NCBI GenBank assembly: GCA_963675135.1
Contig: OY776121.1
Span: 67,782,265-67,846,264 of the forward strand
Direction of reading: 5' to 3'
Origin: Galeopsis tetrahit
Lineage: Eukaryota; Streptophyta; Magnoliopsida; Lamiales; Lamiaceae
Length of the DNA: 64,000 bases
In this document: piece by piece, positions 1-12,500 of the stretch
Position numbering within the stretch: the stretch's first letter is position 1
How the letters are laid out: every line of letters starts with the position of its first letter
Made by a program: the position numbers and the translations under genes
The notes under the pieces: generated by a model
What the model was told of the DNA's origin: nothing
Databases searched by the model: none
What the model saw: the letters and a program-made list of their open reading frames with translations, nothing else

Positions 1-7
1 ATGTTTC

Positions 8-185
8 TAGTGTTGTAAATGATGAATACATTGGCAATGCTCGTGTTCGGCTCGAATAAAGCTCGTTCGAGCTCGACTCGTTTAATTATCAAACAAGCTC
101 AAACACTAATTTCAAAGCTCGATAATATTTCAAACAAGCTTGAACAACATCGCGTTCGGCTCGGCTCGAATCATTTACAGCCCTA
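8..185. mobile_element. Small hAT-like element rich in GCTCG
   Basis: The ends are imperfect inverted repeats: TAGTGTTGTAAATGAT on the left, and TAGGGCTGTAAATGAT when the right end is read on the minus strand. The interior is made of GGCTCGA/GCTCGTT words, as in the better-bordered hAT element at 23958-24305. No convincing 8-bp duplication is visible, partly because only seven bases of left flank are in the window. Family assignment is inferred from the end sequence and interior. Confidence 0.45.
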
Positions 186-1130
186 GTTTTAACCATGGAA
201 TTCTCTTCTAGAACCATGGGCTAAGCTCTTATTGCCTTGGGTGTGAATGTTTTGATGGGTGTTTAGTGTAATTATAGATTAATTGCATAATTAGCTTAGG
301 AATTGGATGTATATGTTTCTAGTGTTGTAATTTTAATGATTCAATTGATTAATTCACCCTATTAGCTAGCATTGTTAGTTTTGTCGACTTCAACGACCGT
401 ATTGGGTTGCATGATTAAGAGTGTGTGTATGAGCTTGAATTAATCAATGAGAATTAACATAGTAATTAGCTACACCGACCGGGGGTTGATTGCTTAGATC
501 GACGACACTAGACACTAGTCGATTAGAGGTCGTCTATTAGATTAGTGAGAGGGCGTCTCATAAACATTAGTAACCGTGTTGAACGTGTTTATGAGACACT
601 ATCTTAGGAGCTTATGGTATTGATTAGACTATATAATTGCTAATCGATGCACGTGTTCACCTAAGCCTCACAAGGGATTGGTCTACACACACGAGTGATA
701 GCCTTTAGCTTAATCCAAAACCATAGTTTAATTCATGCAATCGGTTCGTTAACTCATTGAATTACCCACAAAACGGAAACACCCGAGGCAATACCCTTCC
801 CTTGCACTTTCCAACGAAAGTTAGATAACTTGTTATTTTTGTCACTAGTTTTCATTACTTTAGTTAATCTAGTTTAATATTTTTGTTCTTATTCCCAAAA
901 ATCCAAACAAACACGTGTAGTTACTACAATAGCATGCATACTCGTAACTTTAGGGATTCACTAGTACTCAATTAGGTCCTTGGAACAAAATTTTACTTGG
1001 TATACTTATCGTACTACTAACGAACCCATACGCTTGTGGGGATCGTATAGTTGTAAAAAGTGTGCAAAAATACATCCAAGTCAGTGGGAACAAGTTAGAC
1101 TACCCAATAGAGACTTACAACTCGATCTTT
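186..1130. repeat. Unclassified repeat, perhaps part of a long LTR
   Basis: There is no reading frame of note. The stretch has an AT-rich body ending in a segment around 1020-1060 with GTGGGGATCGTATAG. This resembles the 'gtgggatcgacctcg' segment near the 3' end of the two bordered solo LTRs in this window (22421-23762 and 37817-40556). It may be the inner end of a related long LTR, but no border or target duplication is visible. Positions 313-330 repeat positions 1-18 exactly. Confidence 0.25.
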
Positions 1131-1440
1131 TAAATTTCGGCTCAACTTGACTTTTTTGATAAACAACTCTGCAGGTCTAATTTTTTTTTTTTTAAAGTTC
1201 GTTTATTTATGCGGACTTGATTCAACAGACCTATATATTTTTATTAAATAACTAATATTATATTAATAAAAAAAATATGATTGATAATATATATTTAAAT
1301 AAAACAATTCAATCATAATAAATTCTAATCTCATTGAAAAAAATAGAAGAAAACAAATAAATGTTAAAATCAAATCATTACTTATAAATTTAAGGCTCCA
1401 GGTGAAATTGTCTTAAAAAACTCTTTAAATGGACTTTTAG
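1131..1440. other. AT-rich stretch without a gene
   Basis: A T-run and a low-complexity AT-rich stretch (about 1180-1370) lead into the left target duplication of the Mutator-like element. I see no gene or bordered element. Confidence 0.5.
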
Positions 1441-2836
1441 GAGAAAAATGTACTTTTGGTCCCACCATCCTAACATTCTGAATTTTGGGTTCCAAAAGAG
1501 AAAAACTTGACACATTTGGATCCAAAGTCGAAAAAGTTAACACATTTGGTCCCACCCACGTTAAATGTTGACGGAACGACTCACGTGCGTGTCACGTGAT
1601 TATACGCACACACGGCTTTATTAAGGACACCCACCGAGAATTTTTTTGAAAGCTAGTTCTACCCCTCAGCTAAAATTAAATAAATTTTCCGTGATTAGTA
1701 CACCCACCTCCCATTTCATTGGAATCGCCTCCATCGTCACCACAATTTCTCGCAGCCACATTCACGTCGAAAATATACTCGTAACTCTCAGGTCCATTTA
1801 ATCCAAAATGATTTTTTTTCCAAAGAACAAATATAAAAAAACTCCCAAACAAAATACATCATCCACATTAAAACTTAAAACTCTTTCAAAAAAAAAAAAA
1901 AATCGAAAATGGATAAAAAAAATTTGGAAAAATAACAGAAATTCGTGAAACTTTTTTGAAGAAGAGCAAAAAAAATTTTAATTTTTTTTAAAACAACACT
2001 TCAAGATTTTGATTGGAAATACAATCTTTTTTTTCCCTTTATTGTCCAAATCTTGACTGGAAAAAAACAACCAAAAAAATTGAAAGGGGTGATACCTTTT
2101 TGGACGAGGCAAATGGAACGGCAAAAGAGATCGACAGAAACAGGGAGATCGACAGATTTACCGCGGGGGACGGGTGAAGGCGGAGGAGATGTATTTTTCT
2201 GTGAAGATCGACGACGGAGGGCGGCGTGGTGCAAACGAGCGGTGTGGCAACGGCCAAACGCGAAGGAGCGGCGGCGAGGTACGAACGGGCGGCGGCGAAA
2301 TGCGATGCGACCTGGACCTGCTTGGAGCGATGTCGTCGACCCTTCTTCTTGAAACAGCAATGGCCGAGTGAGGGAAGAGGGTCGACGCCGCAAAGATGCG
2401 GCGCTTGGGTCTGCGATGGTCGTCGCCGCGAACGGTCGGCGAACGTCGAGGCAGCGTGGATGAAGGGAGAGACGGCGAATCGAGTGGGGGAGGCGGCGTG
2501 GCCGCGTATCGAGTGGGGGAAGCGGCGCGTCGACGTGGCTGGTGAGGGAGACGGCGTGGCGTCGTGGCTGCCTGGCTGGTGGAGGATGGACGCCAGGAAG
2601 GAAGAAGATGAGTAAATTGTGGGTTTGTTAATGAATGAATTAGGGCTTTATGGTGGATAAGGGTATTTTTGTACTTTCTTAGAGTGTGTACTCATCGAAC
2701 GGGGGTGTCAAGTTTGACTAACGGTTGACTAACTTTGGGATCAAATATGTCAAGTTTTTCTCTTTTTGGATCAAAATTCTGAATGTTGGTACCAAAACCA
2801 TGAGTTGAATGGTGGGATCAAAAGTGCATTTTTCTC
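1441..2836. mobile_element. Mutator-like element with GC-rich cargo (Pack-MULE-like)
   Basis: The element starts GAGAAAAATG and ends CATTTTTCTC. It is flanked by an exact 10-bp direct repeat GGACTTTTAG at 1431-1440 and 2837-2846. The inverted terminal regions stay alignable for roughly 150 bp with scattered mismatches (words such as CTTTTGGTCCCACCAT against CTTTTGATCCCACCAT). Long terminal inverted repeats with a 9-10 bp target duplication are the mark of Mutator-like elements. There is no transposase frame, so it is non-autonomous. The core from about 2160 to 2620 is strongly GC-rich while the ends are AT-rich, as expected for captured host exon sequence. Confidence 0.82.
2160..2615 (+). other. 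GC-rich coding-like cargo of the Mutator-like element
   Basis: This block is far richer in G and C than its surroundings and full of GGCG/GGCGA words. Open frames overlap on both strands (for example 2226-2615 on +, 129 codons), rich in Arg, Ala and Gly. I recognise no domain. Open frames on both strands are expected from GC richness alone, so a protein product is not supported. It may be a fragment of a host gene first exon picked up by the element. Confidence 0.3.
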
Positions 2837-2846
2837 GGACTTTTAG

Positions 2847-4400
2847 ACTCCCCTCATTTGATTTATTAAAAGAGTAGTAAGACTTTTTTAATGACAAGCT
2901 CGGCCCGGCTCGGGCTACTCCCACCTTAACTAACAAAAGACCTACTCTTTTGTGAGCTACATTCTATTTTGTATACTATAAACCAATGTATTTTAAAAGT
3001 CAAAGTTAGCCAACATTTCTTTTACATGTAAAGTGATACCAAAAAAAAAAATGAATTTAGTAAAGATTTTGAGTGATAATTTTATAAACTTTTATGTATA
3101 AAGTAAAGAAATGAGTTGACTTTTGTGTATATGTGGGAAAAAAATAATGACATTTGTGTAAAATTGAAGATATTGTTAGAGTAGAGTTTATTGTGGAATG
3201 TCTCGAAAAGGGAATTGTGAAAGTAATTACGAGAATGAGAGAGAGTATTATTATATCAAAATGTGTGAAAATCAAACATACTTGATAGGTTAAAGCTAAA
3301 AAACAAACGAAGAACGCGAGTACAAATTAATGATTTATAGAAGTTTGGCCTTGATCAATAAGAAACCATACTACGAATAAATGATTTAGTTTTGTGATCT
3401 AAAGATGTATATGTCAAGTTTATTTTGATGACAAAATCTCACTCCATAAAATATAATCTTATATATGAGATTGAACTTTTATCAATTATAAATTCTAAGA
3501 TTCACATACTTATAGTTTTATTCGGATCAGAGTTTATAGTAGAGTGAAGATCTATTTCAAATATAAGACCACGTATGACCTCTAAACTATATGAAGTGTT
3601 TTTTCAATCACTACAAATTTCACGTTAATTTATAATAAACATATCGTAAATTTTTAGTAAAAACATATTTTAAATGGCTTATCCCAGTTGTTTAATAAAT
3701 TCTTTTTGTTAAAGGGAATATTTTATAAGTAAGTTATTGATGTGTTGGGATAAAATAATTTAGAGTTTTTATACTTATAACGCTTTTAAAATTATATAAA
3801 TCTTTAGACTTATCAATCAATTCCCTTGAAATTTAAATCACTCACTAGTGAACTATGATCATTGATGTAGTAATATCTTGACTTTTAGGCTTGTTTTAGG
3901 ATTTTGAGTAGTTGATTTTAAATTCATTATTTAACAAAAAAAAAATTCACAATCACACAACATCTATTTTTTTTTATAAATTTTGCACACACTTATGGTT
4001 TCATTATGAAATATTATCTCCGCCCTACAATTATGGTTCCTTTAATTTTTTACATAAACCAATAAAAACATATTTATTATGCTTAAAAATCTAATTTTTA
4101 CTTATAAATTTTTAGATATATCCTTTATTTAAAACAATAGTCATTTACTCCTTTAAATAAGAATATTTTAAGCATTTTGCACTCTCAAAAAGAAAAATGG
4201 ACTATATTTTTAAACAAAATAAAAATGAAAGACCATTTAAAAAAAAATCATTTTTTCTCACCATCACTAAATTAAACCACTCCTTAAAACACCTCTTTTT
4301 TTTTTTGGCAAACACATCCTTAAATAACAAAGTTTTAAATAATGGACCTAAAAAGAAATGAATATGAATAACAAGAAATTCCCTCCAATTCCAAATCCCT
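2847..4400. other. AT-rich intergenic stretch with a decayed Stowaway core
   Basis: No gene is visible. At about 3075-3250 the words AACTTTTATGTATAAAGTAAAG and GACATTTGTGTAAAAT follow the order seen in the interior of the complete Stowaway at 54237-54508, but the CTCCCTCC ends are missing. It is therefore probably an old internal fragment of the same family. The rest holds only short AT-rich words. Confidence 0.4.
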
Positions 4401-4410
4401 AGCCCCCAAA

Positions 4411-4418
4411 TATATATA
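4411..4418 (+). promoter_or_regulatory. Candidate TATA box of the NIPA-type gene
   Basis: TATATATA lies about 215 bp upstream of the chosen start codon at 4634, after AGCCCCCAAA. The position would give a 5' leader of roughly 180 bases. There is no transcript evidence, and AT-rich DNA makes chance matches common. Confidence 0.35.
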
Positions 4419-4633
4419 CTCTGTTCAACCAATATTAAATCTGCACTTAGACTGGTAGTTGAACTGTTTATGCTCACCTAGAAATCCTCCCCCAATAATC
4501 AATTTCCAAAATCACCTCAAATTCAAAAGTCATCATCATTAATTTCTGTGAAAATTGGACTAACGGATGAGAAATAAATTCCTCAAGGCATCGATTAAGA
4601 GACAGCATCACCAGATTTGGACCGAGTTAGGTC

Positions 4634-7270
4634 ATGTTTAGAAAAAACTTAATCGGGTTCTTGTTGGCCGTGGCCTCGACCGCGTTTATTGGCTCGAGCT
4701 TCATCATCAAGAAGAAGGGTTTGCAGAGAGCAGTAGCATACGGCTCTCGCCCAAGTAAGTTTTACTTTTTTGTTGGATTTGGATGTTGTAGTTGGTTTAA
4801 CAGTCTTCGTTTGAAGCTTAAATTGTCGTCTTAAGCCTTATCTGTAATTAGCTGGAGTATTGGATATTGGAATCTTCATTTTATTTGTACAGTATTTAGA
4901 GTCTCTTTTAAATATGTTTGCGAAAATTTAGATTGATTTTGTTAGCCTCGGAATGATTGCAAGTGAAAGACACTAGTTGCTTCGCATTGCGCTTATTTAA
5001 GAAGGAATAATGCATCTTTAGTATATTTCTACACTTCGATAAAAAAAACTAAAAACTAAGCATATTGTGTACCAGGCACAACTACTATCAACTTTGAACG
5101 TAGTACCATGAGAAATTTTGTGTTGCAAATAACAATTACACCTACATTCTTAATCAGTTAATCACTACTCTGAAAAAGAAAACGTTTTTTTAGTGTGATT
5201 ATATGGGTGTAAATATTTGTATAGATAAATAAACGTTTAATATGTAGCAGTATTGCCTTACTTTTCTTATTACTATTAGATTTGTTCAAATATATTATAA
5301 GGTGTCTAAAATAATTTTCGACTTTATCTAACTGGCCAGTACATGCAACTTCATATCTTATTAAAGTATTGAATTTCATAGCATGTAGCTGCAGCTAAAT
5401 GATATGTGTCATAGTTGATGTTCTTCCTCTTTACATGGGAAGACATTTGGAAGATTAAGAATTACAATAACAGAAGCAACAATCAAATAATAATAATAGC
5501 ATGGCTTATGTTTTGGTTTGAATGAGATCACTCTTTACCTTGAATTGAATACTATATTTTAAATTTAACTTTAGTTCAATTACTATTTTCTTTGTGATAC
5601 ATAACTTTCATTTGAATAGATTATGCAAGGGAGACAAAGGAAAATTTGCACTCTTAGGTGTAATTTTCTCTCTCTTTTCATCTCAAAGCATTTCACCAGA
5701 CATAAACTAGGCCTGAGATTAGTAAATTTATGATAGTGATGCTATAGAATTGTTACTGATGTTGGATGTCATAAAACGAAGGTTTAGGAGGATATGGATA
5801 TCTTCAAGAACCCCTTTGGTGGATAGGCATGCTCACTAGTAAGTTTTGCTTCTCTTATATATTCTTTCAGACAATGTTTGTTTTGGGTTTTAAAAACCGG
5901 TTTTGCAAATCTAAATCTGGTTCTACTTCGGGATTTTGAAGTTCGGTTTAAAAAACCACCACTACAACACCCATCACACTTTCCTATACAATTTATTCAC
6001 TCTCCTTACATTTTTAATGTATTTAAATCATAACTCACATCATTCATTCACTCATTACAATTACACCCAACAATAATATACACATTGATTTGACATAAAG
6101 TCAAATCTCGCCCTACTTAAAATCCCAAAACAAACACACACCTTACTATTTATCAGGATTTCAAAATCCCTTGGATTTCAACTAGAAACCCAAAACAAAC
6201 ATTGCCCTAGTGTGTTCTCCTCTATCCACATAATAACCTTTTCTGTGTTTGGAGGATTTCACAGTGAGTATTGGAGAGTTTGCCAATTTCTTTGCTTACA
6301 CGTATGCTCCTGCTGTCCTTGTGACACCACTTGGTGTATTAAGTATAATAGTAAGGTAAATATGGGATTTAGTGTCATTTCATCCTTGAGTATCTGTTTT
6401 TCTCTTCTTCAATAAGATATACTCCCTCCGTCCACTTTTAATGTTCTCATTTCTTTGGGCACATGCATTGTTTATGAGATTTAGGGTCAAAACTAAAGGG
6501 GTATTCATGCCAATTCAAGTGATTGTTTATGAATAAGTGGAGATATGGTGTCAAAACTAATGGCAATTTGAGTAGTTAAAGAGATGGTCGGAGGGTGAAG
6601 AGAAAGTGTTGTGGGGTTTTTTGATTTCCATTTTGGGTATGTGAACATTAAGTGTGAACATCCTGATAAGGAAAGAGCTAACATTAAACGTAGATGGAGG
6701 GAGTACATGATTAAAAATGTTGTACTCTTAGTGTGATTCTTATACTATACTAGTAATGAACTGTATCTTGTTACTAAACCACTGTTTGTATCATTGGCAG
6801 TGCTATTTTAGGTAATTTCTTCCTTAAAGAGAAACTGCAGAAGTTAGGAATGTTGGGATGTGTTATGTGTGCAGTGGGTTCCATTGTCATAGTGCTTCAT
6901 GCACCGGATGAACATATTATTAATTCAGTTGAAGAAATATGGGAATTAGCAATACAGCCAGGTGTGTATAAATACTTCGTACCTGTTGTATTGATTTTTT
7001 CTTCATTTCTTTAAATTAATTAGGGGATAAAAAAAGGCATGAATCTGTTTAATACTTATCCTATTTTTCTTGGCACAGCTGTTCTTTTGTACATAGCTTC
7101 AGTAGTAGCAGCAGTGTTGATACTTGTTTTGTATTTAGAGCCACGTTATGGGCAGACAAACATAATGGTATATATTGGTGTTTGCTCACTCACTGGATCC
7201 ATAACAGTAAGTAATATTTACTCTTCCTGTCTTTCATGACTACTTATATTGATCAATAATTACTGCTTTT

Positions 7271-7303
<33 letters not shown>

Positions 7304-8872
7304 TTTTTTTTTTTTTTTTTTTTTTAATATTGAATTTGAAAAGAAATTATGCTGTGCAGCAGTTATCTGTTAAGACTTGTCTGTGATATTTATGGATAGC
7401 TAGTAGCTACAGAATCTCATATGGATAAAAATAGGGGGAAAAGATTACAATATGGACTGGACATGCTTATCAGAAGTGAACAATAAACGAAACAAGTATT
7501 GTTAATAGAGATTGTTGGCATGATGGATACCAATTTACTGCTTTGTTGCAGGTTATAAGCATTAAAGCAATAGGTATAGCTATGAAACTCACATTGGAGA
7601 ACTATAGCAAGGCCTCTCACTTCAAGTGCTGGGTATTTGCCATGGTTGCAGCTTCTTGTATAATCACTCAATTGAATTACATAAACAAGGTTGGTTCCCT
7701 TCTACTTTGGTTATAGTGCATAAGTTTTCTATGTAACCCCATTGTCAACAAATGAAAAATCCTATTTTCTTTTGACAATAACTTCTATGAACCTGGTTCA
7801 TTGAAGTTTTAAGGTGGATTCGGTATACTATTTAGTATACGAAGTATCACAATTTAGTGATTTTGAGGGGAAAAAAACAACAACCAAACATTTTTTAAAC
7901 AGTGATACTTTGTACGCTAAAACGTAATACTTCATATATTAAATGGTAGTATTACTTTAAAAAGAAAGTTCACGTGAATTTAGTTCACATGAGAGTTGAG
8001 ACATACTCTTTTCTTTTTGGATCTCTGTATATGCCATACCCAATGCCTCATTGGACTATTTCCTCTCTTTCTTTCAATAAGGTTTAAGCTTTATGGACAG
8101 TTGTGTATTTATCCAGGCTTTGGACACATATAACACGTCCGTAGTTACTCCTATTTACTACGCCATGTTCACATCCCTTACAATATTTGCAAATGCCATA
8201 ATGTATAAGGTATTTTTAGTTCTTCCCTGTTGTATTGTTTCATTGTTGATTTTAGGTTGATAGTGATGCTAATTAGTTCTTTAATATACTCCAGGAATGG
8301 GCTGGCGAGAGTGCAAGCAACATCGTCTCTGTTGTGTGTGGATTTATCACCGTGCTTTCAGGTACAATGGTTTTGCATAGTACAAGAGAGCCTGACAAGA
8401 TGCCATCTGCAGGTAACACCGTCTTTTCATTCATTTTGGAAGCTTGCATTAAGCAGTTATTTCTTCCAGAGTCACTTGTTTATTTTTTATTTTCTACTTT
8501 CTAGCCAAGTTTCATTTTGTTGGACATCTTTACCCTTCCAGCCCGTGCCATCTATATGAGCATTTACCTGGACTCTATTCTACACTGAAGCCTCTTGAGT
8601 TATTCATACTGGAAAATAATTCGTTTATATCTATCTTTTGCATACCTGGCGTATCAGATATTCAGATCATCATCCTTTTGATATAAACTTATAATCACTA
8701 CCCTAGTGTTAAGAAAATCAGAACAAGACTATTTTATTAATTGTCATATTTTGCAGATTACTCTGCACTTCCTCAAATATCATGGGCCATACATGCAAAT
8801 GGCGAGATATGGAAACAGAAAGAAAACGATGAAGAATTCGTAGCATTTATTCGTCAAGATCATTTCAAGTGA
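4634..8872 (+). CDS. NIPA-type magnesium transporter, nine exons
   Basis: This predicted membrane protein of 340 residues belongs to the NIPA family (NIPA-like Mg2+ transporters of the drug/metabolite transporter fold). Exons: 4634-4754, 5782-5838, 6265-6355, 6801-6961, 7079-7206, 7552-7689, 8117-8209, 8295-8412 and 8757-8872. Every intron is GT..AG and the phases join into one open frame ending TGA. Family signatures are the first helix with FIGSSFIIKKKGLQRA, then GGYGYLQEPLWWIGM, EFANFFAYTYAPAVLVTPLG, the QTNIMVYIG stretch, a SIKAIGIA helix and the late LDTYNTSVVTPIYYAMFT helix. About nine hydrophobic segments are visible, and length is normal for the plant family. The start is fixed by an in-frame TAG six bases upstream of the ATG. 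The tail after LHSTREPDK is poorly conserved in the family. Plant members act in Mg homeostasis; the exact membrane and substrate here are inferred. Introns 2 and 3 carry MITEs. Confidence 0.92.
5870..6207. mobile_element. Tourist-like MITE in NIPA intron 2
   Basis: The inverted ends read CAATGTTTGTTTTGGGTTT on the left and on the right (the latter read on the minus strand). The interior shares AAAACCGGTTTT and GGGATTTTGAA words with the bordered Tourist element at 53614-54059. A clean 3-bp target duplication is not evident, so the exact borders are uncertain. It lies wholly inside the intron between exons 2 and 3 and leaves both splice sites intact. Confidence 0.6.
6422..6703. mobile_element. 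Stowaway MITE in NIPA intron 3
   Basis: The ends are CTCCCTCCGTCCAC and, on the minus strand, CTCCCTCCATCTAC, followed in both by the TTTAATGTT word. They are flanked by TA on each side (6420-6421 and 6704-6705). This is the Tc1/mariner-derived Stowaway layout: 282 bp, no coding capacity, located between exons 3 and 4. Confidence 0.85.
7271..7325. repeat. Compound microsatellite (CA)n(TA)n(T)n in NIPA intron 5
   Basis: A run of CA dinucleotides passes into TA dinucleotides and then about 23 T. It lies some 65 bp downstream of the exon 5 donor. Length is likely to vary between individuals. Confidence 0.95.
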
Positions 8873-9569
8873 ATTAAACAAACAGCACATCAGATTCTCA
8901 AATTTCTTTAAGCAATTGTTTGTCCAAATTTTGTGATGAGTTACGAAGGTGTTTTCAATGGTTAATTTCCATGTACAGTCCCTTGCCACGTGTTAGAAAC
9001 AATAAATTATTCTACTGTCAATCTTTCGGTTAGTGGTTATACTGATGGAGAAGTTCTGTTTAGGGGTTTGAGGAATGACCAAATTAACACCTTCTGTGTG
9101 TGTTCTGCATATGTGTATGTACGTAAATTGAATGAAGTTGAATCGTTGATGATAAGAGTGAATATTTGAAACTTGAAGAGGAATAATGTATTTTTTGTTC
9201 ATATATTGCCCCCTTATATTACATTTTTTTTCCAAATCACACCATTAGATTTAAGAATTTACACTTTACTGCTACAATTTCAAGAAAAATTGAATAAATA
9301 AGTCAGTCGCCAGCTGCTGCTTGAGTATGATAAAAAATACATTAACAAAATTATTGAAACAATGGGAAACAAATTATAACTTCCAGCAAAAGAAAATATT
9401 TAAGTTACCAGAGATGAAGAGAAAATATTCAAGCTACCAGAGATGATAACGCAAAACTTACAAAATGATCAAGCCAAGAGAAATATTTGATCTCTATACA
9501 ATCTCTAACTTCAGGTACAATGCAAGTATAAATATAATAAAATAGAATCTAAAATTTTCAGAAGCTCTT
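8873..9569. other. Convergent 3' region of the NIPA and RPL6 genes
   Basis: Both flanking genes end here, so the roughly 700 bp must hold both 3' untranslated regions. AATAAA at about 9000 is a possible poly(A) signal for the + gene. I see no further gene. The words ACCAGAGATGAAGAGAAAATATT and a similar one at 9410-9450 form a short direct repeat. Confidence 0.5.
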
Positions 9570-12500
9570 CTAAAATACCAACTCATGTGGTTTCATTCCA
9601 GCCTTCAGGGAGAACCTCGCTCCCAAATAGGACTTCAAATCAGGGACAGACTCGATAGCCTTAACCAAAGCTCCATCAACAGTTTTCTGATCGTCTTTCT
9701 TCTCTGCTGGGAGAGTGTTTTTCTCCTAAGTGTAAGTCCATAAACCATTAGATCAGAGTAACTAAACAAATTCAAAGATTTCTAACAATATAAAACTTAC
9801 CGGTTTCTCAGCCTCAAAGAATTCACTCTCTCCCTTAATCTTCTTCTCCACAACCTTCTTGGCAAAGTACTTATCGTCAAACTTTTCCAAGTCAACACCA
9901 GAAGTTTCAATCTTTGTGGACGTCCCAATAACATATGCCTGGTTCACACGCCTTAGAGGAACACCATTGATCTTGTAAGGACCTGCAACAGAAGTGCAAT
10001 AAAAAATAAATTAGCAAATTGGAGAATTAGCCAATTTAGCAGCCGGGATGGTACCAACACAGCAATGACAATACTAAAGAAAATGAAAACATAATATGGA
10101 TTAACAAAAATATATCAGATGTATACAAAGTAACCAAGATAAACACCAACATTTGCACTGGTCACATACAACAAAATAATTTAAATTAGACCTAAGAGGT
10201 TCCTTCTACCACGTAAATGCATAGATCAAGTCTAATGGGAGTCGATCAATATATGTATTTCACATGGCAAATCCCAGGAGGTAATTGCAGCAACCCACTC
10301 CACAAGGCAATAGGATATGAGAACACCACCTCCGGAAATGTGGGAGCCAGCCAAAAAGAATGACTCACCACATCATCAACAGAAGGGGCTTTTTATTTGA
10401 CGAATTGATAAACAGTTTGGACAATACGAGAATTTAACTACCTCGCCCCAAAAATGGAATCGTCAGAAAAGTAAAAAATGGAACACAGAAGGGTAGGTTA
10501 ACCATTGCATAAAACAACAAAACAATATAAGTTAGGTATAATTAAGTAGTTGCTTCTATTACGTAAATGCATAGATCACGTGAAATGTGATAGTCAATCA
10601 ATATATGTATTTCTCATGGCAAATCCCAAATGGTAATTGCAGCAACCCACTCCACAAGGCAATAGGATATGAGAATGCCCCCTCCGGAAATGTGGGAGCC
10701 AGCCAAAAAGAATGACTCACCACAGCATCAACAGAAGGGGCTTTTTATTTGACGAATTGATAAACAGTTTGGACAATACGAGAATTTAACTACCTCGCCC
10801 CAAAAATGGAATCGTCAAAAATTTTAAAAATGGAATACAGTAGGGTAGCCATTGCTAGTCAAGTGGTTCATTGCATAGATCAAGTGAAATGGGAGTCGAT
10901 CAATATATGTATTTCTCATGGCAAATCCCAAGAAGTAATTTAACTACCTCGCCCCAAAAATGGAATCGTCAGAAAGTAAAAATGGAACACAGTAGGGTAG
11001 CCATTGCTAGTCAAGTGGTTCCTTCTACTACGTAAATGCATAGATCAAGTGAAATGGGAGTAGATCAATATATGTATTTCTCATGGCAAATCCCAAGTGG
11101 TAATGGCAGCAACCCACTCCACAAGGCAATAGGATATGAGAACGCCCCCTCTGGAAATATGGGAGCCAGCCAAAAAGAATGACTCACCACAGCATCAACA
11201 GAAGGGGCTTTTTATTTGACAATTTGATAAACAGTTTGGACAATACGAGAATTTAACTACCTCGCCCCAAAAATGGAATCGTCAGAAAGTAAAAATGGAA
11301 CACAGTAGGGTAGACATTGCTAGGCTAGTGGTTCCTTCTACTACGTAAATGTATAGATCAAGTGAAATGGGAGTCAATCAATATATGTATTTCTCATGGC
11401 AAATCCCAAGTGGTAATGGCAGCAACCCACTCCACAAGGCAATAGGATATGAGAACACCCCCTCCGGAAATATGGGAGTCAGCCAAAAAGAATGACTCAC
11501 CACAGCATCAACAGAAGGGGCTTTTTATTTGACAATTTGATAAACAGTTTGGACAATACGAGAATTTAACTACCTCGCCCCAAAAATGGAATCGTCAGAA
11601 AGTAAAAATGGAACACGGTAGGGTAGACATTGCTAGGCAAGTGGTTCCTTCTACTACGTAAATGCATAGATCAAGTGAAATGGGAGTCAATCAATATATG
11701 TATTTCTCATGGCAAATCCCAAGTGGTAATGGCAGCAACCCACTCCACAAGGCAATAGGATATGAGAACCCCCCCTCCGGAAATATGGGAGTCAGCCAAA
11801 AAGAATGACTCACCACAGCATCAACAGAAGGGGCTTTTTATTTGACAATTTGATAAACAGTTTGGACAATACGAGAATTTAACTACCTCGCCCCAAAAAT
11901 GGAATCGTCAGAAAGTAAAAATGGAACACAGTAGGGTAGACTTTGCTAGGCAAGTGGTTCCTTCTACTACGTAAATGCATCGATCAATTGAAATGGGAGT
12001 CAATCAATATATGTATTTCTCATGGCAAATCCCAAGTGGTAATGGCAGCAACCCACTCCACAAGGCAATAGGATATGAGAATGCTCCCTCCGGAAATGTG
12101 GGAGCCAGCCAATAAGAATGACTCACCACAGCATCAACAGAAGGGGCTTTTTATTTGACGATTTGATTAACAGTTTGGACAATACGAGAATTTAATTACC
12201 TCGCCCCAAAAATGGAATCGTCAGAAAAAAGAAAGAAAAAAGACAAACAATAAAATATGAATTATTCAATCGATAGAGAATTAATGTGATATAGATGTAT
12301 TGCATAATTATTCCAATAAAAAAAGCTTCAAAATGGGCATAGTATTTACTCAAAGGTACTAAATTATTCAAGTTAATAATAGCACGCACTATCGATAAGA
12401 TGAAATGCAATTTCAGAAGGACAAAGAAATAACAAATCTTTACATGTTAGGCGTGGGGTTCTACAGAAAAAACAACAGATTGATAATCCAGCTATCAAAA

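Noticed and set aside
2053..2615. Host protein-coding gene in the GC-rich block
   Set aside because: Frames are open on both strands because of GC richness, no domain is seen, and the block is bounded by Mutator-like ends.
10198..12228. CRISPR-like array
   Set aside because: Units are about 310 bp, contiguous and lie in a plant intron; there are no short repeats with unique spacers and no cas genes.
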